A DNA stretch of 64,000 bases from Brucella anthropi ATCC 49188. Its GTDB lineage: Bacteria > Pseudomonadota > Alphaproteobacteria > Rhizobiales > Rhizobiaceae. The stretch is taken from assembly GCF_000017405.1 (NCBI RefSeq), contig NC_009668.1:1204001-1268000 (forward strand). The letters are read 5' to 3'. A model generated the notes under the pieces. The model was not told the DNA's origin. It ran no database searches and saw only the letters and a program-made list of their open reading frames with translations. Both the position numbers and the translations under genes were made by a program. How positions within the stretch are numbered: position 1 is the stretch's first letter; every line of letters starts with the position of its first letter. Of this stretch, positions 16,620-25,312 are shown piece after piece.

Positions 16620-18980
16620 TTAGGTAGTCTTTACTTGCCCACCGCCCTTTTTGCTAGGAAGCCGCGAAGACGGATCCGCTGACGCTGGCGCATTGGCCGG
16701 ACGCCCGAAAAGAAAGCCTTGAACCTGTTCGCAACCCTCTTCGATCACCATGCGATGCTGGTCAAAAGTTTCTATACCCTCGGCCACCACCGGGAGATCA
16801 AGGCTACGACCCAACCCGACGATGGCTCGTACAATGGCTCTCGCACTAACATCCGTTTCCATGCTGGTGATGAAACTGCGGTCGATCTTGATCTTGTCGA
16901 ATGGGAAACTTTGAAGGTTACTGAGCGACGAATAGCCAGTGCCGAAATCATCCATCACGATACGGACACCCAGCTTCTTCATGCGACGCAACAGTTCGAG
17001 TGTCGTCAATCGGTCCTTCATCAATGCGGCTTCTGTTACCTCCAGCTCCAATCTCGTAGGATCCAGGCCCGTTTGTGCGAGAACCGAACTCACCGTGTCC
17101 GGCAGATTGATCAAACGGAACTGTACGGGGGAGAGGTTTACGGCGATAGTTAAATGCTTCTCCCATCCGGCGGCAGTGCGGCAGGCTTCACGCAGAACCC
17201 ACTCACCGAGTGGGACAATTACCCCCGTTTCCTCAGCGATAGGAACAAAAACCTCAGGTGGTATCTGGCCACGTTCCGGATGGTTCCAACGAACCAGTGC
17301 TTCATAGCCGGTACAACTACCATCTGCTGTCGCGAACAATGGCTGATAGGCAATACTGATCTGACCGCGAACCATGGCGTGGCGCAAATCGGCCTCCATC
17401 TGGCGACGCTCTCTTATTTCGCGGTCCATTTCCGGCGAGTAGAATGCAACCATACCCCGTCCTTCTGTCTTCGCCCGATAAAGCGCAATGTCTGCCGCAT
17501 GTCGGATGGCTTCTGCATCCTTGCCGTCATTCGGATACACGGCAACGCCAATGCTGACACCAACAGCAGTCGGATCGAGCACTGTATTCAGTTCTGACCG
17601 GAAGGTATCCAGAATCTTTTCGGACAGTTTCCGTGCACCCTTGGGCTGTGGAACCCCGACCTGCAGAATGATAAACTCGTCGCCGCCAATACGTGCTGCC
17701 GTGTCTATACCGTTTATGGATCGCTTCAGGATGCTGGAAACCGTCTTCAATACGCGATCACCTTCGGCATGGCCGAAAATATCGTTCACTGCTTTGAACC
17801 GGTCCAGATCAAGCGCGAGTACAGCAAAAGGCTCTCGGCTGCGGCGTGCCACTGCGTTTGCGAGACGCTCTTCAAAGAACATTCGGTTAGGTAAATCCGT
17901 GAGTGTATCATGCCGCGCCATATGCTCGATCTGACGCTGGGCCGTACGCTTTTCAGTAAGATCACGGACAGCCAGAACTTCGCAAGGGCGTCCCTGATAC
18001 TCAATCGTATGAACTGCGAGTTCAAAGATACGCTCATCATTTGGAAATCTGGGTGCGGCTTCGATTGCTTCCGGGCGAGAAGCACAGACGGGGAGCCCAT
18101 CAGCCGCCAGCAACAGAGTATCCGGCGCAACACCGACAAGCGCCTTTTCACTGCGCCGCATGAGATCGGAAAACCGAGCGTTCATCTCGACTATTCCACC
18201 ATCACGAACGACGGCCAGTCCGTCCAGGGTAGCGTTCGCAAATCCCTTCAAGTCTGTCATGTAACGATCTACAAATACTGCAATAATCGTTGTCAGCGCT
18301 ACTATACTGACAACAGCGGCAATTGCACCGATCAACCAGAGACGCCCTATGCCCAGCGGATCAGCAGCAGGAAGGGTCGGGTTTGGAACCAGCTCGGTCG
18401 ACGCAACTGCAGTAAAGTGGAGCGTGCAAACAGCAAGAATCCCCCCAACGGTCGGTAGCAAAACGCGCATCCAGCCGGCAGTATTCATCACAAACCAGAA
18501 AGCAGCCAGCAAAAGCAGGATCGATATTATACTGCCAATCAGGATCGGTGGAAGGTCATAGTGAACATCTGCAGCTGCTCTGATTGCGCTCATACCAGTG
18601 AAATGCATTGCGGCAATCGATAGGGTTGCTGAAATGGCTGCGATCAAAACGTATTTGAACGCCTTACCATTCAGGAAGCGCACACTCAGCCAAAAGCCAA
18701 GTACAGCAATTGCCGCTGAAAGAACCGTGATCGTAAAATCGAACTCGATTGCCACGGTGCCACGATATGCAAGCATCGCCACGAAATGGGTTGCCCACAC
18801 GCCCAATCCACCCGCAAGCGCGCTTATCGCCAGCCAATTGTCACGGCGGCTTTCCGTGCATTCCCGCGCGCGGACGAGCAACAGAAAGAAAGCAAACATG
18901 CTTGCAAATGAGATGGATGCAGCCAAAACCACGAAAGGTTGATCGTGCTGTACTGTTACGCATTCCAGGACTTTAAACAT
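16620..18980 (-). CDS. MHYT-PAS-GGDEF-EAL cyclic-di-GMP signalling protein
   Basis: This membrane protein of about 786 residues combines an N-terminal MHYT sensor (seven hydrophobic segments, residues about 10-235, with WATHFVAMLAY, AAMHFTGMSAI and CTLHFTAVAS metal/gas-sensing motifs), a PAS region (about 240-355), a GGDEF cyclase (about 365-525) and an EAL phosphodiesterase (about 535-770). The GGDEF core reads ARIGGDEFI and is intact. The inhibitory I-site, normally RxxD, reads NGID. The EAL core EALVRW and DDFGTGYSS are intact, so hydrolysis of c-di-GMP should be possible. ATG 18980 (MFKVLECVTVQHDQ) follows a G-rich ribosome binding site. A start at 19037 adds 19 residues. Confidence 0.9.
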   Translation of the reverse strand: MFKVLECVTVQHDQPFVVLAASISFASMFAFFLLLVRARECTESRRDNWLAISALAGGLGVWATHFVAMLAYRGTVAIEFDFTITVLSAAIAVLGFWLSVRFLNGKAFKYVLIAAISATLSIAAMHFTGMSAIRAAADVHYDLPPILIGSIISILLLLAAFWFVMNTAGWMRVLLPTVGGILAVCTLHFTAVASTELVPNPTLPAADPLGIGRLWLIGAIAAVVSIVALTTIIAVFVDRYMTDLKGFANATLDGLAVVRDGGIVEMNARFSDLMRRSEKALVGVAPDTLLLAADGLPVCASRPEAIEAAPRFPNDERIFELAVHTIEYQGRPCEVLAVRDLTEKRTAQRQIEHMARHDTLTDLPNRMFFEERLANAVARRSREPFAVLALDLDRFKAVNDIFGHAEGDRVLKTVSSILKRSINGIDTAARIGGDEFIILQVGVPQPKGARKLSEKILDTFRSELNTVLDPTAVGVSIGVAVYPNDGKDAEAIRHAADIALYRAKTEGRGMVAFYSPEMDREIRERRQMEADLRHAMVRGQISIAYQPLFATADGSCTGYEALVRWNHPERGQIPPEVFVPIAEETGVIVPLGEWVLREACRTAAGWEKHLTIAVNLSPVQFRLINLPDTVSSVLAQTGLDPTRLELEVTEAALMKDRLTTLELLRRMKKLGVRIVMDDFGTGYSSLSNLQSFPFDKIKIDRSFITSMETDVSARAIVRAIVGLGRSLDLPVVAEGIETFDQHRMVIEEGCEQVQGFLFGRPANAPASADPSSRLPSKKGGGQVKTT

Positions 18981-19140
18981 ACCGCCCCCTGCGCCCGCCT
19001 GAAGTGCCACCATATAAAAATACAACCAGAGCATCATTCAGACTGTGCTTTGTTCCCTGAACAAAAGTACCAATAACTATTTAAGCATTTCTGAACTATG
19101 ATATATATCGGCCCACATAAGCTGACGTTGCAAGAGTGGA

Positions 19141-20820
19141 TCAAGTACGCTTGCCAAAACGCCGTCCGACACGAGCAAGCAATATCACGGGCAAAATTCC
19201 GACTACCACGATGGCAAGCGCCGCAATGGACGCTTCCTCATAAGTCCCGCGCGCAGCCTCACCATAAAGATGCGTTGCAAAAGTTTCGACATTAAGTGGG
19301 CGCAGCAAAAGTGTTGCTGGTAATTCTTTCACACAGTCTACGAATACGAGCAGACCTGCCGCCACAATGGCTGTTCTGGATAGTGGCAGATGAACTGCAC
19401 AGAATGTTTGTGTCACACCGCGCCCTAATGTGCGCGATGCATGATCCAACGACAAGGGTATGCGTTCTAATCCGGAATCAATACCACCTGCAGAAATGGC
19501 GAGAAATCGGACCACATAGGCATAGATGACCGCTGCGCCTGTCCCAATCAGTAGCAGCCCGGCAGAATATCCGAAGAAATGCGATGTGAACTGATTGACG
19601 AGATGATCAAAGCCGCCGGCGACCACCAGAATACCGATGGCGATTACAGTGCCCGGCGCCGCATATCCCATCGTCGAAAAGCGATAAGACCAGCGCGAAA
19701 TTGAACCCGGAAAAAGTCGGACGGCATATGCGACAAACATTCCGCATATCAGCACCAGCGCAGTCGCGATCGAAGCCAGAGCAACGGTATTAAAAGCTTC
19801 GCCGAGCAATCGCGGGGACACACCTGCAAAACGAATACGTTTTATGGCCTCCACGACCAGATAGATTGCCGGCAGTACGAATCCGATAACTACCGGCAGT
19901 GAGCAGAGACAGAACAACCAGATCGCTTGCCCTCGTCTGGCTTTCAACGGCTCGAAGCCACGCGAATGGCGGATATTGGAAGCAAAGCGCTGCTTGCGCC
20001 GTGCCCAGCGCTCGATTGAAACGAGAGCAACAACCAGAAACAGAAGGGCGAGTGCAAGTTGGGCTGCGCCAGGCAGATCGGAACGCGTTATCCAGGTCGT
20101 ATAAATCGAAACGGTCAATGTGCGAACGCCCAGGAACTCGGCAGCCCCTACATCGTTCAATGTTTCCATCAAGGCCAGACTGACACCGACCGCCACTGCA
20201 GGCCGGGCAAGTGGCAATGCAACCCGCCAGAAGATGCCCTTGCGGCTTACCCCCAGAGTTCTCGCCGCTTCGATGAGGCTGGCGGATTGGGTGAGAAACA
20301 TGGCTCGTGTAGGAATATAGACATAGGGATAGAGAACGAAGCCCAGCAGAATGATACACCCGGTCATCGAGCGGACGTCGGGCAATCGAAACTGACGCGG
20401 GCTTTCATATCCTAGTACGAAGCGCACAGCACCTTGCACCGGACCAATGGGATGCAGGATATCGAGATAGGCATAAGCGATAATATATGTCGGTACAGCC
20501 AATGGCAGCAGAAGCGCCCATTCCAGCACGCCTCGACCGCGAAAATCATAAGCCGTGACCAGCCATGCCATCGACGTCCCGAGGACGGCAGCGATAATGC
20601 CAACGCCGGTAAGCAAAATGACTGTTTCAAGAAAAGCCGTTGGCAGGTTGGTGGCAAACAGATGCGCCCATAGTCCGGCTGAGCCTTGTATGGCTTCCAA
20701 TGCAAGGGCGAAAACCGGCAGCAAAACCAGAATTGCGACGAAAACCGAGAACCATAACCAGTTGCGCCCTGCTCTTGCGGGTCGCAAAACTCGTTTCCGC
20801 ATGGCTGCAAGGACTTCCAT
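19141..20820 (-). CDS. Ferric iron ABC transporter permease (FbpB/SfuB type)
   Basis: This is a two-domain permease of about 559 residues with about twelve membrane segments. Each half has an EAA-like loop (LIEAARTLGVSRKGIFWRVALPLARPA and LDHASRTLGRGVTQTFCAVHLPLSRT), as in FbpB, SfuB and related Fe(III) importers. The start at 20820 follows AGAGAGACGA. An in-frame start at 20859 adds 13 residues and would place part of the hairpin at 20838-20866 in the coding sequence. It is last in the order ATPase, binding protein, permease. Confidence 0.88.
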   Translation of the reverse strand: MEVLAAMRKRVLRPARAGRNWLWFSVFVAILVLLPVFALALEAIQGSAGLWAHLFATNLPTAFLETVILLTGVGIIAAVLGTSMAWLVTAYDFRGRGVLEWALLLPLAVPTYIIAYAYLDILHPIGPVQGAVRFVLGYESPRQFRLPDVRSMTGCIILLGFVLYPYVYIPTRAMFLTQSASLIEAARTLGVSRKGIFWRVALPLARPAVAVGVSLALMETLNDVGAAEFLGVRTLTVSIYTTWITRSDLPGAAQLALALLFLVVALVSIERWARRKQRFASNIRHSRGFEPLKARRGQAIWLFCLCSLPVVIGFVLPAIYLVVEAIKRIRFAGVSPRLLGEAFNTVALASIATALVLICGMFVAYAVRLFPGSISRWSYRFSTMGYAAPGTVIAIGILVVAGGFDHLVNQFTSHFFGYSAGLLLIGTGAAVIYAYVVRFLAISAGGIDSGLERIPLSLDHASRTLGRGVTQTFCAVHLPLSRTAIVAAGLLVFVDCVKELPATLLLRPLNVETFATHLYGEAARGTYEEASIAALAIVVVGILPVILLARVGRRFGKRT

Positions 20821-20837
20821 TCGTCTCTCTATAGTGC

Positions 20838-20866
20838 AACGCCGGCGCATGAACTGCACCGGCGTT
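20838..20866 (-). terminator. Hairpin between iron-binding protein and permease genes
   Basis: AACGCCGG at 20838-20845 pairs with CCGGCGTT at 20859-20866, with extra pairing possible inside the 13-nt spacer (CGCA with TGCA region). It lies just before the permease ribosome binding site and probably limits permease expression relative to the binding protein. Confidence 0.6.
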
Positions 20867-20889
20867 ATTTCGCTTAACTCATCAGGCTT

Positions 20890-21906
20890 TTAGTTGTCGA
20901 AACCGACTTTGTCGACCAGTTCACTTGCCTGCTTACGATGGCTGACGATTTCAGACAGCGGAACGCTGTCGATCTTCAGCTCACCGAACGATTCCACGAT
21001 CGGATCAAGCGGCGCACCCGGCTTTACCGGATATTCGAAATTGGCCTTGGCATAGATCTGCTGAGCCTCATCGGAAACCAGATATTCAAGCAGCTTGACT
21101 GCCGCGTCCTTGTTCGGCGCGTTCTTTGCAACAGCCGCACCACTGATGTTAACCTGAGTACCGCCAGCCTTGAAGGTTGGCAGCAGAACCTTGATGCCTT
21201 CGCCCCAAGCCTTCTGCTCGTCGCCGCCCTTGCCCGAACGCATCAGACCGACATAATAGGAATTGGCAACTGCTATGTCGCAGATACCTCCGACGATATC
21301 CTTAGCTCCGTCACGGTCCCCGCCAGCAGCTTTGCGCGCGAGGTTATCCTTGAGACCCTTGAGCCATTCTTCAGTCTTTTCTGCACCATAGTGCGCAATA
21401 TAATCCGCGAAGAGAGCGGTGTTGTAAGGATGCTGGCCCGCACGGATGCAGACTTTGCCTTTCCACTTCGGATCAGAGAGGTCTTCATAATTGATCTTGT
21501 CGAGTTCCAGATCTTTGGCTGCATAGACAACGCGAGCGCGCATGGAGAGCGCGAACCAGTTATCCTTCGCGTCGCGAAGCTGCTCCGGAACGGCCTCTTT
21601 CAGCACCTTGGAATCGACAGGCTGGGTAAGGCCCTTGTCAACGAGATCGACCAGATTACCGGCGTCGACCGTCATAAGGATGTCGGCGGGCGAATTCGCA
21701 CCTTCAGAGGCCACACGCTCTGCCAGACCATCCTTCAGGAACACCGTATTGACCGTAATTCCCGTGGACGACTTGAAAGAGTCGAGCAAGGGCTGAATGA
21801 GACCCGGTTCGCGTGTCGTGTAAATGTTCACTTCATCTGCGTGGGCGGCTCCTGCGAACAGCGTTACTGCGACGAGGGCGAGACCGGAACGCGCAAATTT
21901 GGACAT
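20890..21906 (-). CDS. Ferric iron ABC transporter, periplasmic binding protein (FbpA/FutA type)
   Basis: The protein has about 338 residues with a signal peptide (MSKFARSGLALVAVTLFAGAA, cleavage after AHA). The mature protein begins DEVNIYTTREPGLIQPLLDSF, typical of Fe(III)-binding proteins, and the tyrosine-rich iron site is suggested by NSYYVGLMRSG. ATG 21906 is preceded by GGAGGTAAA, so a longer frame from 21957 is rejected. ATPase and permease genes flank it on the same strand. Iron is inferred from family; related proteins can bind other ligands. Confidence 0.88.
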   Translation of the reverse strand: MSKFARSGLALVAVTLFAGAAHADEVNIYTTREPGLIQPLLDSFKSSTGITVNTVFLKDGLAERVASEGANSPADILMTVDAGNLVDLVDKGLTQPVDSKVLKEAVPEQLRDAKDNWFALSMRARVVYAAKDLELDKINYEDLSDPKWKGKVCIRAGQHPYNTALFADYIAHYGAEKTEEWLKGLKDNLARKAAGGDRDGAKDIVGGICDIAVANSYYVGLMRSGKGGDEQKAWGEGIKVLLPTFKAGGTQVNISGAAVAKNAPNKDAAVKLLEYLVSDEAQQIYAKANFEYPVKPGAPLDPIVESFGELKIDSVPLSEIVSHRKQASELVDKVGFDN

Positions 21907-22020
21907 TTTACCTCCAGATGGACATGGTTCATTTTGAATTATGAGCGGACTAATCAAGTTATACGGTGAGGCTCGCTGACGGTCAATTACCCATGCAACT
22001 CTAACGGCGTATATTTTCCA

Positions 22021-23163
22021 TCACTTGGGGAAAATGAGCGCCTTATCCCAATGTGGGCATAAAAAAATATCGGTCGCAGAGGCCGGAAGCCTCAATTCTG
22101 TACGCACCCGCAACAACGGCGCAGCATCAGTCACCCGTACAACCAATTCTTCGATTTCACCGAGAAACGTTCGTGATTCAATATGTCCATGCAGCACAGC
22201 TTCGTTGGATTCAGCATCGGACAGAATCGAGAAGTCTCGCGGACGCAGATAAACAAACGCTTCGGCATTTGGTTCAAGCTGTTCAGCCAGAGCAAGCTCT
22301 CCAAAGGGAGTAGCCAGTTTACCGTCTTCAGCTTTGCCCGATATCATATTGAAGTCGCAGAAAAAATCTGCGGCATAACGGTTCGTTGGTCGGTCATGGA
22401 GTTCGCGTGCCGGACCGCTTTGAACTATCTTGCCGGAGCGCATCAACACCACACTATCCCCAGTCGACAATGCTTCTTCTGCTTCGTGCGTTACGATAAT
22501 CGCTGTCGTTCCAAGTTCCCTTAACAAAGCCACCGTCTCACGGCGAACCCGGGCACGCAGACCTCTGTCGAGGTTTGAAAACGGCTCGTCCATCAGTAGA
22601 AGATGTGGGTTCGGAGCAAGGGCACGGATAAGAGCAACACGCTGCTGCTCACCGCCCGACAGCATATGCGGATAGCGATCCGCCATATGGGAGAGCGACA
22701 CCAGTTCGAGAAGCTCGGCTGCTCGTGCGTTCGCTTCGTCGCGGGGTATTCTTCGCAAGCCGAACAGGATATTTTCTTTGACCGTCAGATGCGGAAACAA
22801 GGCGTAGTCCTGAAAGACCACACCAACGTTCCGCTTTTCCGGCTCAATAAAAACAGATGGTCCGACTAGCGTCTTGCCTCCCATCGTGAGTGTTCCGCTA
22901 TCTGGAGCATCGATACCAGCGATGATGCGCAACAGGGAGGTCTTGCCGCAGCCCGAATGACCAACCAGACAAATGATCTCACCCGCATGAACATCAAGAG
23001 ACACGTCATCAAGCGCACGCACTGCGCCAAACTGGCGACCGACACCGGATAGCGTCAGCGCCGGACCGGAATGACCGGAGACCTGTCGTTCATCATGCGG
23101 GTTGCGTGCGTCCATAAGCAAGATCGCGTGTCCAGATTGCAGTTCAGGCGGATATAGAGACAC
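22021..23163 (-). CDS. Ferric iron ABC transporter ATP-binding protein (FbpC type)
   Basis: This 380-residue ATPase energises the adjacent iron importer. Walker A GHSGCGKTS is near residue 68, signature LSGGEQQRVALIRAL near 165, and Walker B LLLMDEPFSNLD near 187. A C-terminal regulatory domain (about 270-380) with a FSIL and HGHIESRTFLG pattern fits FbpC/PotA relatives. GTG 23163 follows TGGAGAAT. Without it the first 16 residues would be lost and the next ATG (23115) has no ribosome binding site. The 114 bp between this gene and the binding-protein gene may carry an extra promoter. Confidence 0.87.
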   Translation of the reverse strand: MSLYPPELQSGHAILLMDARNPHDERQVSGHSGPALTLSGVGRQFGAVRALDDVSLDVHAGEIICLVGHSGCGKTSLLRIIAGIDAPDSGTLTMGGKTLVGPSVFIEPEKRNVGVVFQDYALFPHLTVKENILFGLRRIPRDEANARAAELLELVSLSHMADRYPHMLSGGEQQRVALIRALAPNPHLLLMDEPFSNLDRGLRARVRRETVALLRELGTTAIIVTHEAEEALSTGDSVVLMRSGKIVQSGPARELHDRPTNRYAADFFCDFNMISGKAEDGKLATPFGELALAEQLEPNAEAFVYLRPRDFSILSDAESNEAVLHGHIESRTFLGEIEELVVRVTDAAPLLRVRTELRLPASATDIFLCPHWDKALIFPK

Positions 23164-23325
23164 ATTCTCCAGAAAGCTACCAAAACAGGATAGAATATCT
23201 CAGGAATATCGTAATTGAGTATTTTTCGAATGGGTTATCTGGTTGATCGCGAACAAAAAGCGGGCCATGCTCACCATGCTTCCACATACCCAAATCACCC
23301 AATCGCATTGCAGGAGAATACCGAA

Positions 23326-24654
23326 ATGGGGCCGGTCACGGATAAGGTGGCGACAGCCGAAAGCTTGCCGCAGGAAACCAAAATCGCCATCATTGGCGGC
23401 GGCATTATTGGTGTTTCTACAGCCCTCTTCCTGGCCGAACGCGGTATTCCCGTCGCTCTTCTTGAAAAGGGAGAGATTGCTGGCGAACAGTCCAGCCGTA
23501 ACTGGGGCTGGTGCCGCCGCACAGGCCGTGACAGCCGCGAAATGCCGCTCATCGTCGAGAGCATGCGGCTATGGGATGGCATGAACGAACGCACAGGTCG
23601 TGAAACGGGCTTTCGCGTTACCGGGATTGCCTATACAGCTGAAAAAGAAGAGCAAATGGCTCTTTATGGTGAATGGATAAAAATCGCCAGCGAACACGGT
23701 ATCGAAACACAACTTCTCAATACTGAGCAAGCTGCAGCACTTGCACCGGGCGTCAATCGACATCTCGCAGGCGGCATGATTACGCCACTCGACGGTCGCG
23801 CGGAACCGCAAAAGGCCGTTCCGGCATTTGCAGCAAAAGCACAAGAGAATGGTGCTGTCATCCTGCAAAATTGTGCGGTGCGCGGTATCGAGACGACCAA
23901 TGGTCGGGTGACGGCTGTCCTCACCGAAAACGGCCGCCTGCGCTGTGAAGCAGTGGTCATCGCGGGCGGGGCCTGGTCCAGACTTATCGTTTCCGCTTTT
24001 GATGCCCATCTGCCGCAATTGAAAGTTCGTTCATCCGTATTCCGTACAGCGCCTATTGATGCCGGTGTGGAGCCTGCGATTGCATTTTCAGATTTTGCAC
24101 TGCGCAGAAGGCTGGACGGAGGTTATACGGTCGCAAGCCTTGGAGGCTCCATCGCCGATATCGTGCCCGACAGCTTTCGGTTCTTCCGCGATTTTATACC
24201 GTCGCTTTCGACCGAGTGGCGGTCGTTGCGATTCCGGTTTGGCGAACGTTTCTTCGAGGAAGCATTCCAGTGGAAGCTTCGTCCCGCCGATCAGGTCTCC
24301 ATCTTCGAGAAAATCCGCACGCTCGACCCCGCTCCACACAAGGCAGCGAATACTCAGGTCCTTGCAAAACTGAAGCAGGCAATTCCTTCTTTCGCATCGG
24401 CCACAATAGCACAGGAATGGGCAGGCCTCATTGACACAATGCCGGACGTCATTCCGGTCATTTCACCACTTCCAGGCGTGGAAGGGGCGATCGTAGCAAC
24501 AGGCTTTTCAGGGCATGGCTTCGGTATCGGCCCAGGCGCAGGTAAGCTTGTGGCCGATATGGTCACGGGAGAAACGCCGGTTGTCGATCCTTCAGCGTTT
24601 CATATATCGCGCTTTTCAGATGGTTCCAAAATCCGCATCGAGAACTGGGGATAG
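23326..24654 (+). CDS. FAD-dependent oxidoreductase of the DAO/glycine oxidase family
   Basis: About 442 residues starting at ATG 23326 with AGGAG upstream. An upstream frame from 23215 adds 37 residues without family character. The dinucleotide-binding motif IIGGGIIGVSTALFLAERG is near residues 21-39, followed by LLEKGEIAGEQSSRNWGWCRRTGRD, a stretch typical of D-amino acid dehydrogenase-like enzymes. The C-terminal GFSGHGFGIGPGAGKLVADM is the second FAD contact. It probably oxidises an amine or amino acid. It diverges from the iron ATPase gene, with about 160 bp between them, and its substrate is unknown. Confidence 0.8.
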   Translation: MGPVTDKVATAESLPQETKIAIIGGGIIGVSTALFLAERGIPVALLEKGEIAGEQSSRNWGWCRRTGRDSREMPLIVESMRLWDGMNERTGRETGFRVTGIAYTAEKEEQMALYGEWIKIASEHGIETQLLNTEQAAALAPGVNRHLAGGMITPLDGRAEPQKAVPAFAAKAQENGAVILQNCAVRGIETTNGRVTAVLTENGRLRCEAVVIAGGAWSRLIVSAFDAHLPQLKVRSSVFRTAPIDAGVEPAIAFSDFALRRRLDGGYTVASLGGSIADIVPDSFRFFRDFIPSLSTEWRSLRFRFGERFFEEAFQWKLRPADQVSIFEKIRTLDPAPHKAANTQVLAKLKQAIPSFASATIAQEWAGLIDTMPDVIPVISPLPGVEGAIVATGFSGHGFGIGPGAGKLVADMVTGETPVVDPSAFHISRFSDGSKIRIENWG

Positions 24655-24668
24655 ATCTGTGCTCCAGA

Positions 24669-25190
24669 CTATTCGATCACACCGCAGGCAAACCGTGCTC
24701 CGCCGCCGCCAAGTGGCTTGGGCTCGTCGGAATAATTGTCGCCACCAACATGAACCATCAAAGCTCTGCCTTTGATTTCATCCAGTGACTTGAGACGCGG
24801 TGCTATAACGCTTTGCGTTATGTTGCCCTCGGCATCTGTTTTGAGCAAAGGCAAATCACCAAGATGTCCTTCGCCTTCCGGCCCCATGTGATGCTTGGAA
24901 TGTGAGGGGTCGTAATGCCCACCGGCGGCTTGCGCCGGAACAGTTTTTCCATCTTGTTCGCCGGGTGCGCAGCTTCCTTTCTCATGGACATGAAAACCGT
25001 GTTCACCCGCGGGAAGGCCACGCAAATCGGGTTTGAATTGTAATCCGTCCGCAGTCTGCGAGATCGTGACGGTGCCGATTTCCTTCCCCTGTCCCGTCGG
25101 CAGAGCTTCGTAGAGTTTGACACTCACATCCGCCGCAGCGGCTGGAACTGTCAGAAGCATCATTGCTGAAGCAATCAATAACGGCTGCAT
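24669..25190 (-). CDS. sodC: Periplasmic Cu/Zn superoxide dismutase SodC
   Basis: SodC converts superoxide to peroxide in the periplasm. ATG 25190 gives 173 residues, the length of the Brucella enzyme, and follows AGGAGGAA. An earlier ATG three nt upstream lies too close to the ribosome binding site. A signal peptide (residues 1-20, cleavage after AAA) is followed by the copper ligands in GFHVHEKGSC, the zinc region in AGGHYDPSHSKHH, HMGPEGEGHLGDLPLL, and MVHVGGDNYSDEP, with the C-terminal cysteine in RFACGVIE. It lies downstream of the multicopper oxidase on the same strand, 122 bp apart, so both copper enzymes may be expressed together. Confidence 0.96.
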   Translation of the reverse strand: MQPLLIASAMMLLTVPAAAADVSVKLYEALPTGQGKEIGTVTISQTADGLQFKPDLRGLPAGEHGFHVHEKGSCAPGEQDGKTVPAQAAGGHYDPSHSKHHMGPEGEGHLGDLPLLKTDAEGNITQSVIAPRLKSLDEIKGRALMVHVGGDNYSDEPKPLGGGGARFACGVIE

Positions 25191-25312
25191 CATTTCCTCC
25201 TGATCGCGATAATTCGTGATGAGAGGACAACGCACACCGTCAGAAATTGTTCGAAAATAAATCTTCCGTGTGAGGACCGCGTGACAAACGCCTGACACGC
25301 GGTCCAGCCGGA

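Noticed and set aside
20938..21969. 343-codon rightward open frame
   Set aside because: It is the antisense shadow of the ferric-binding protein gene.
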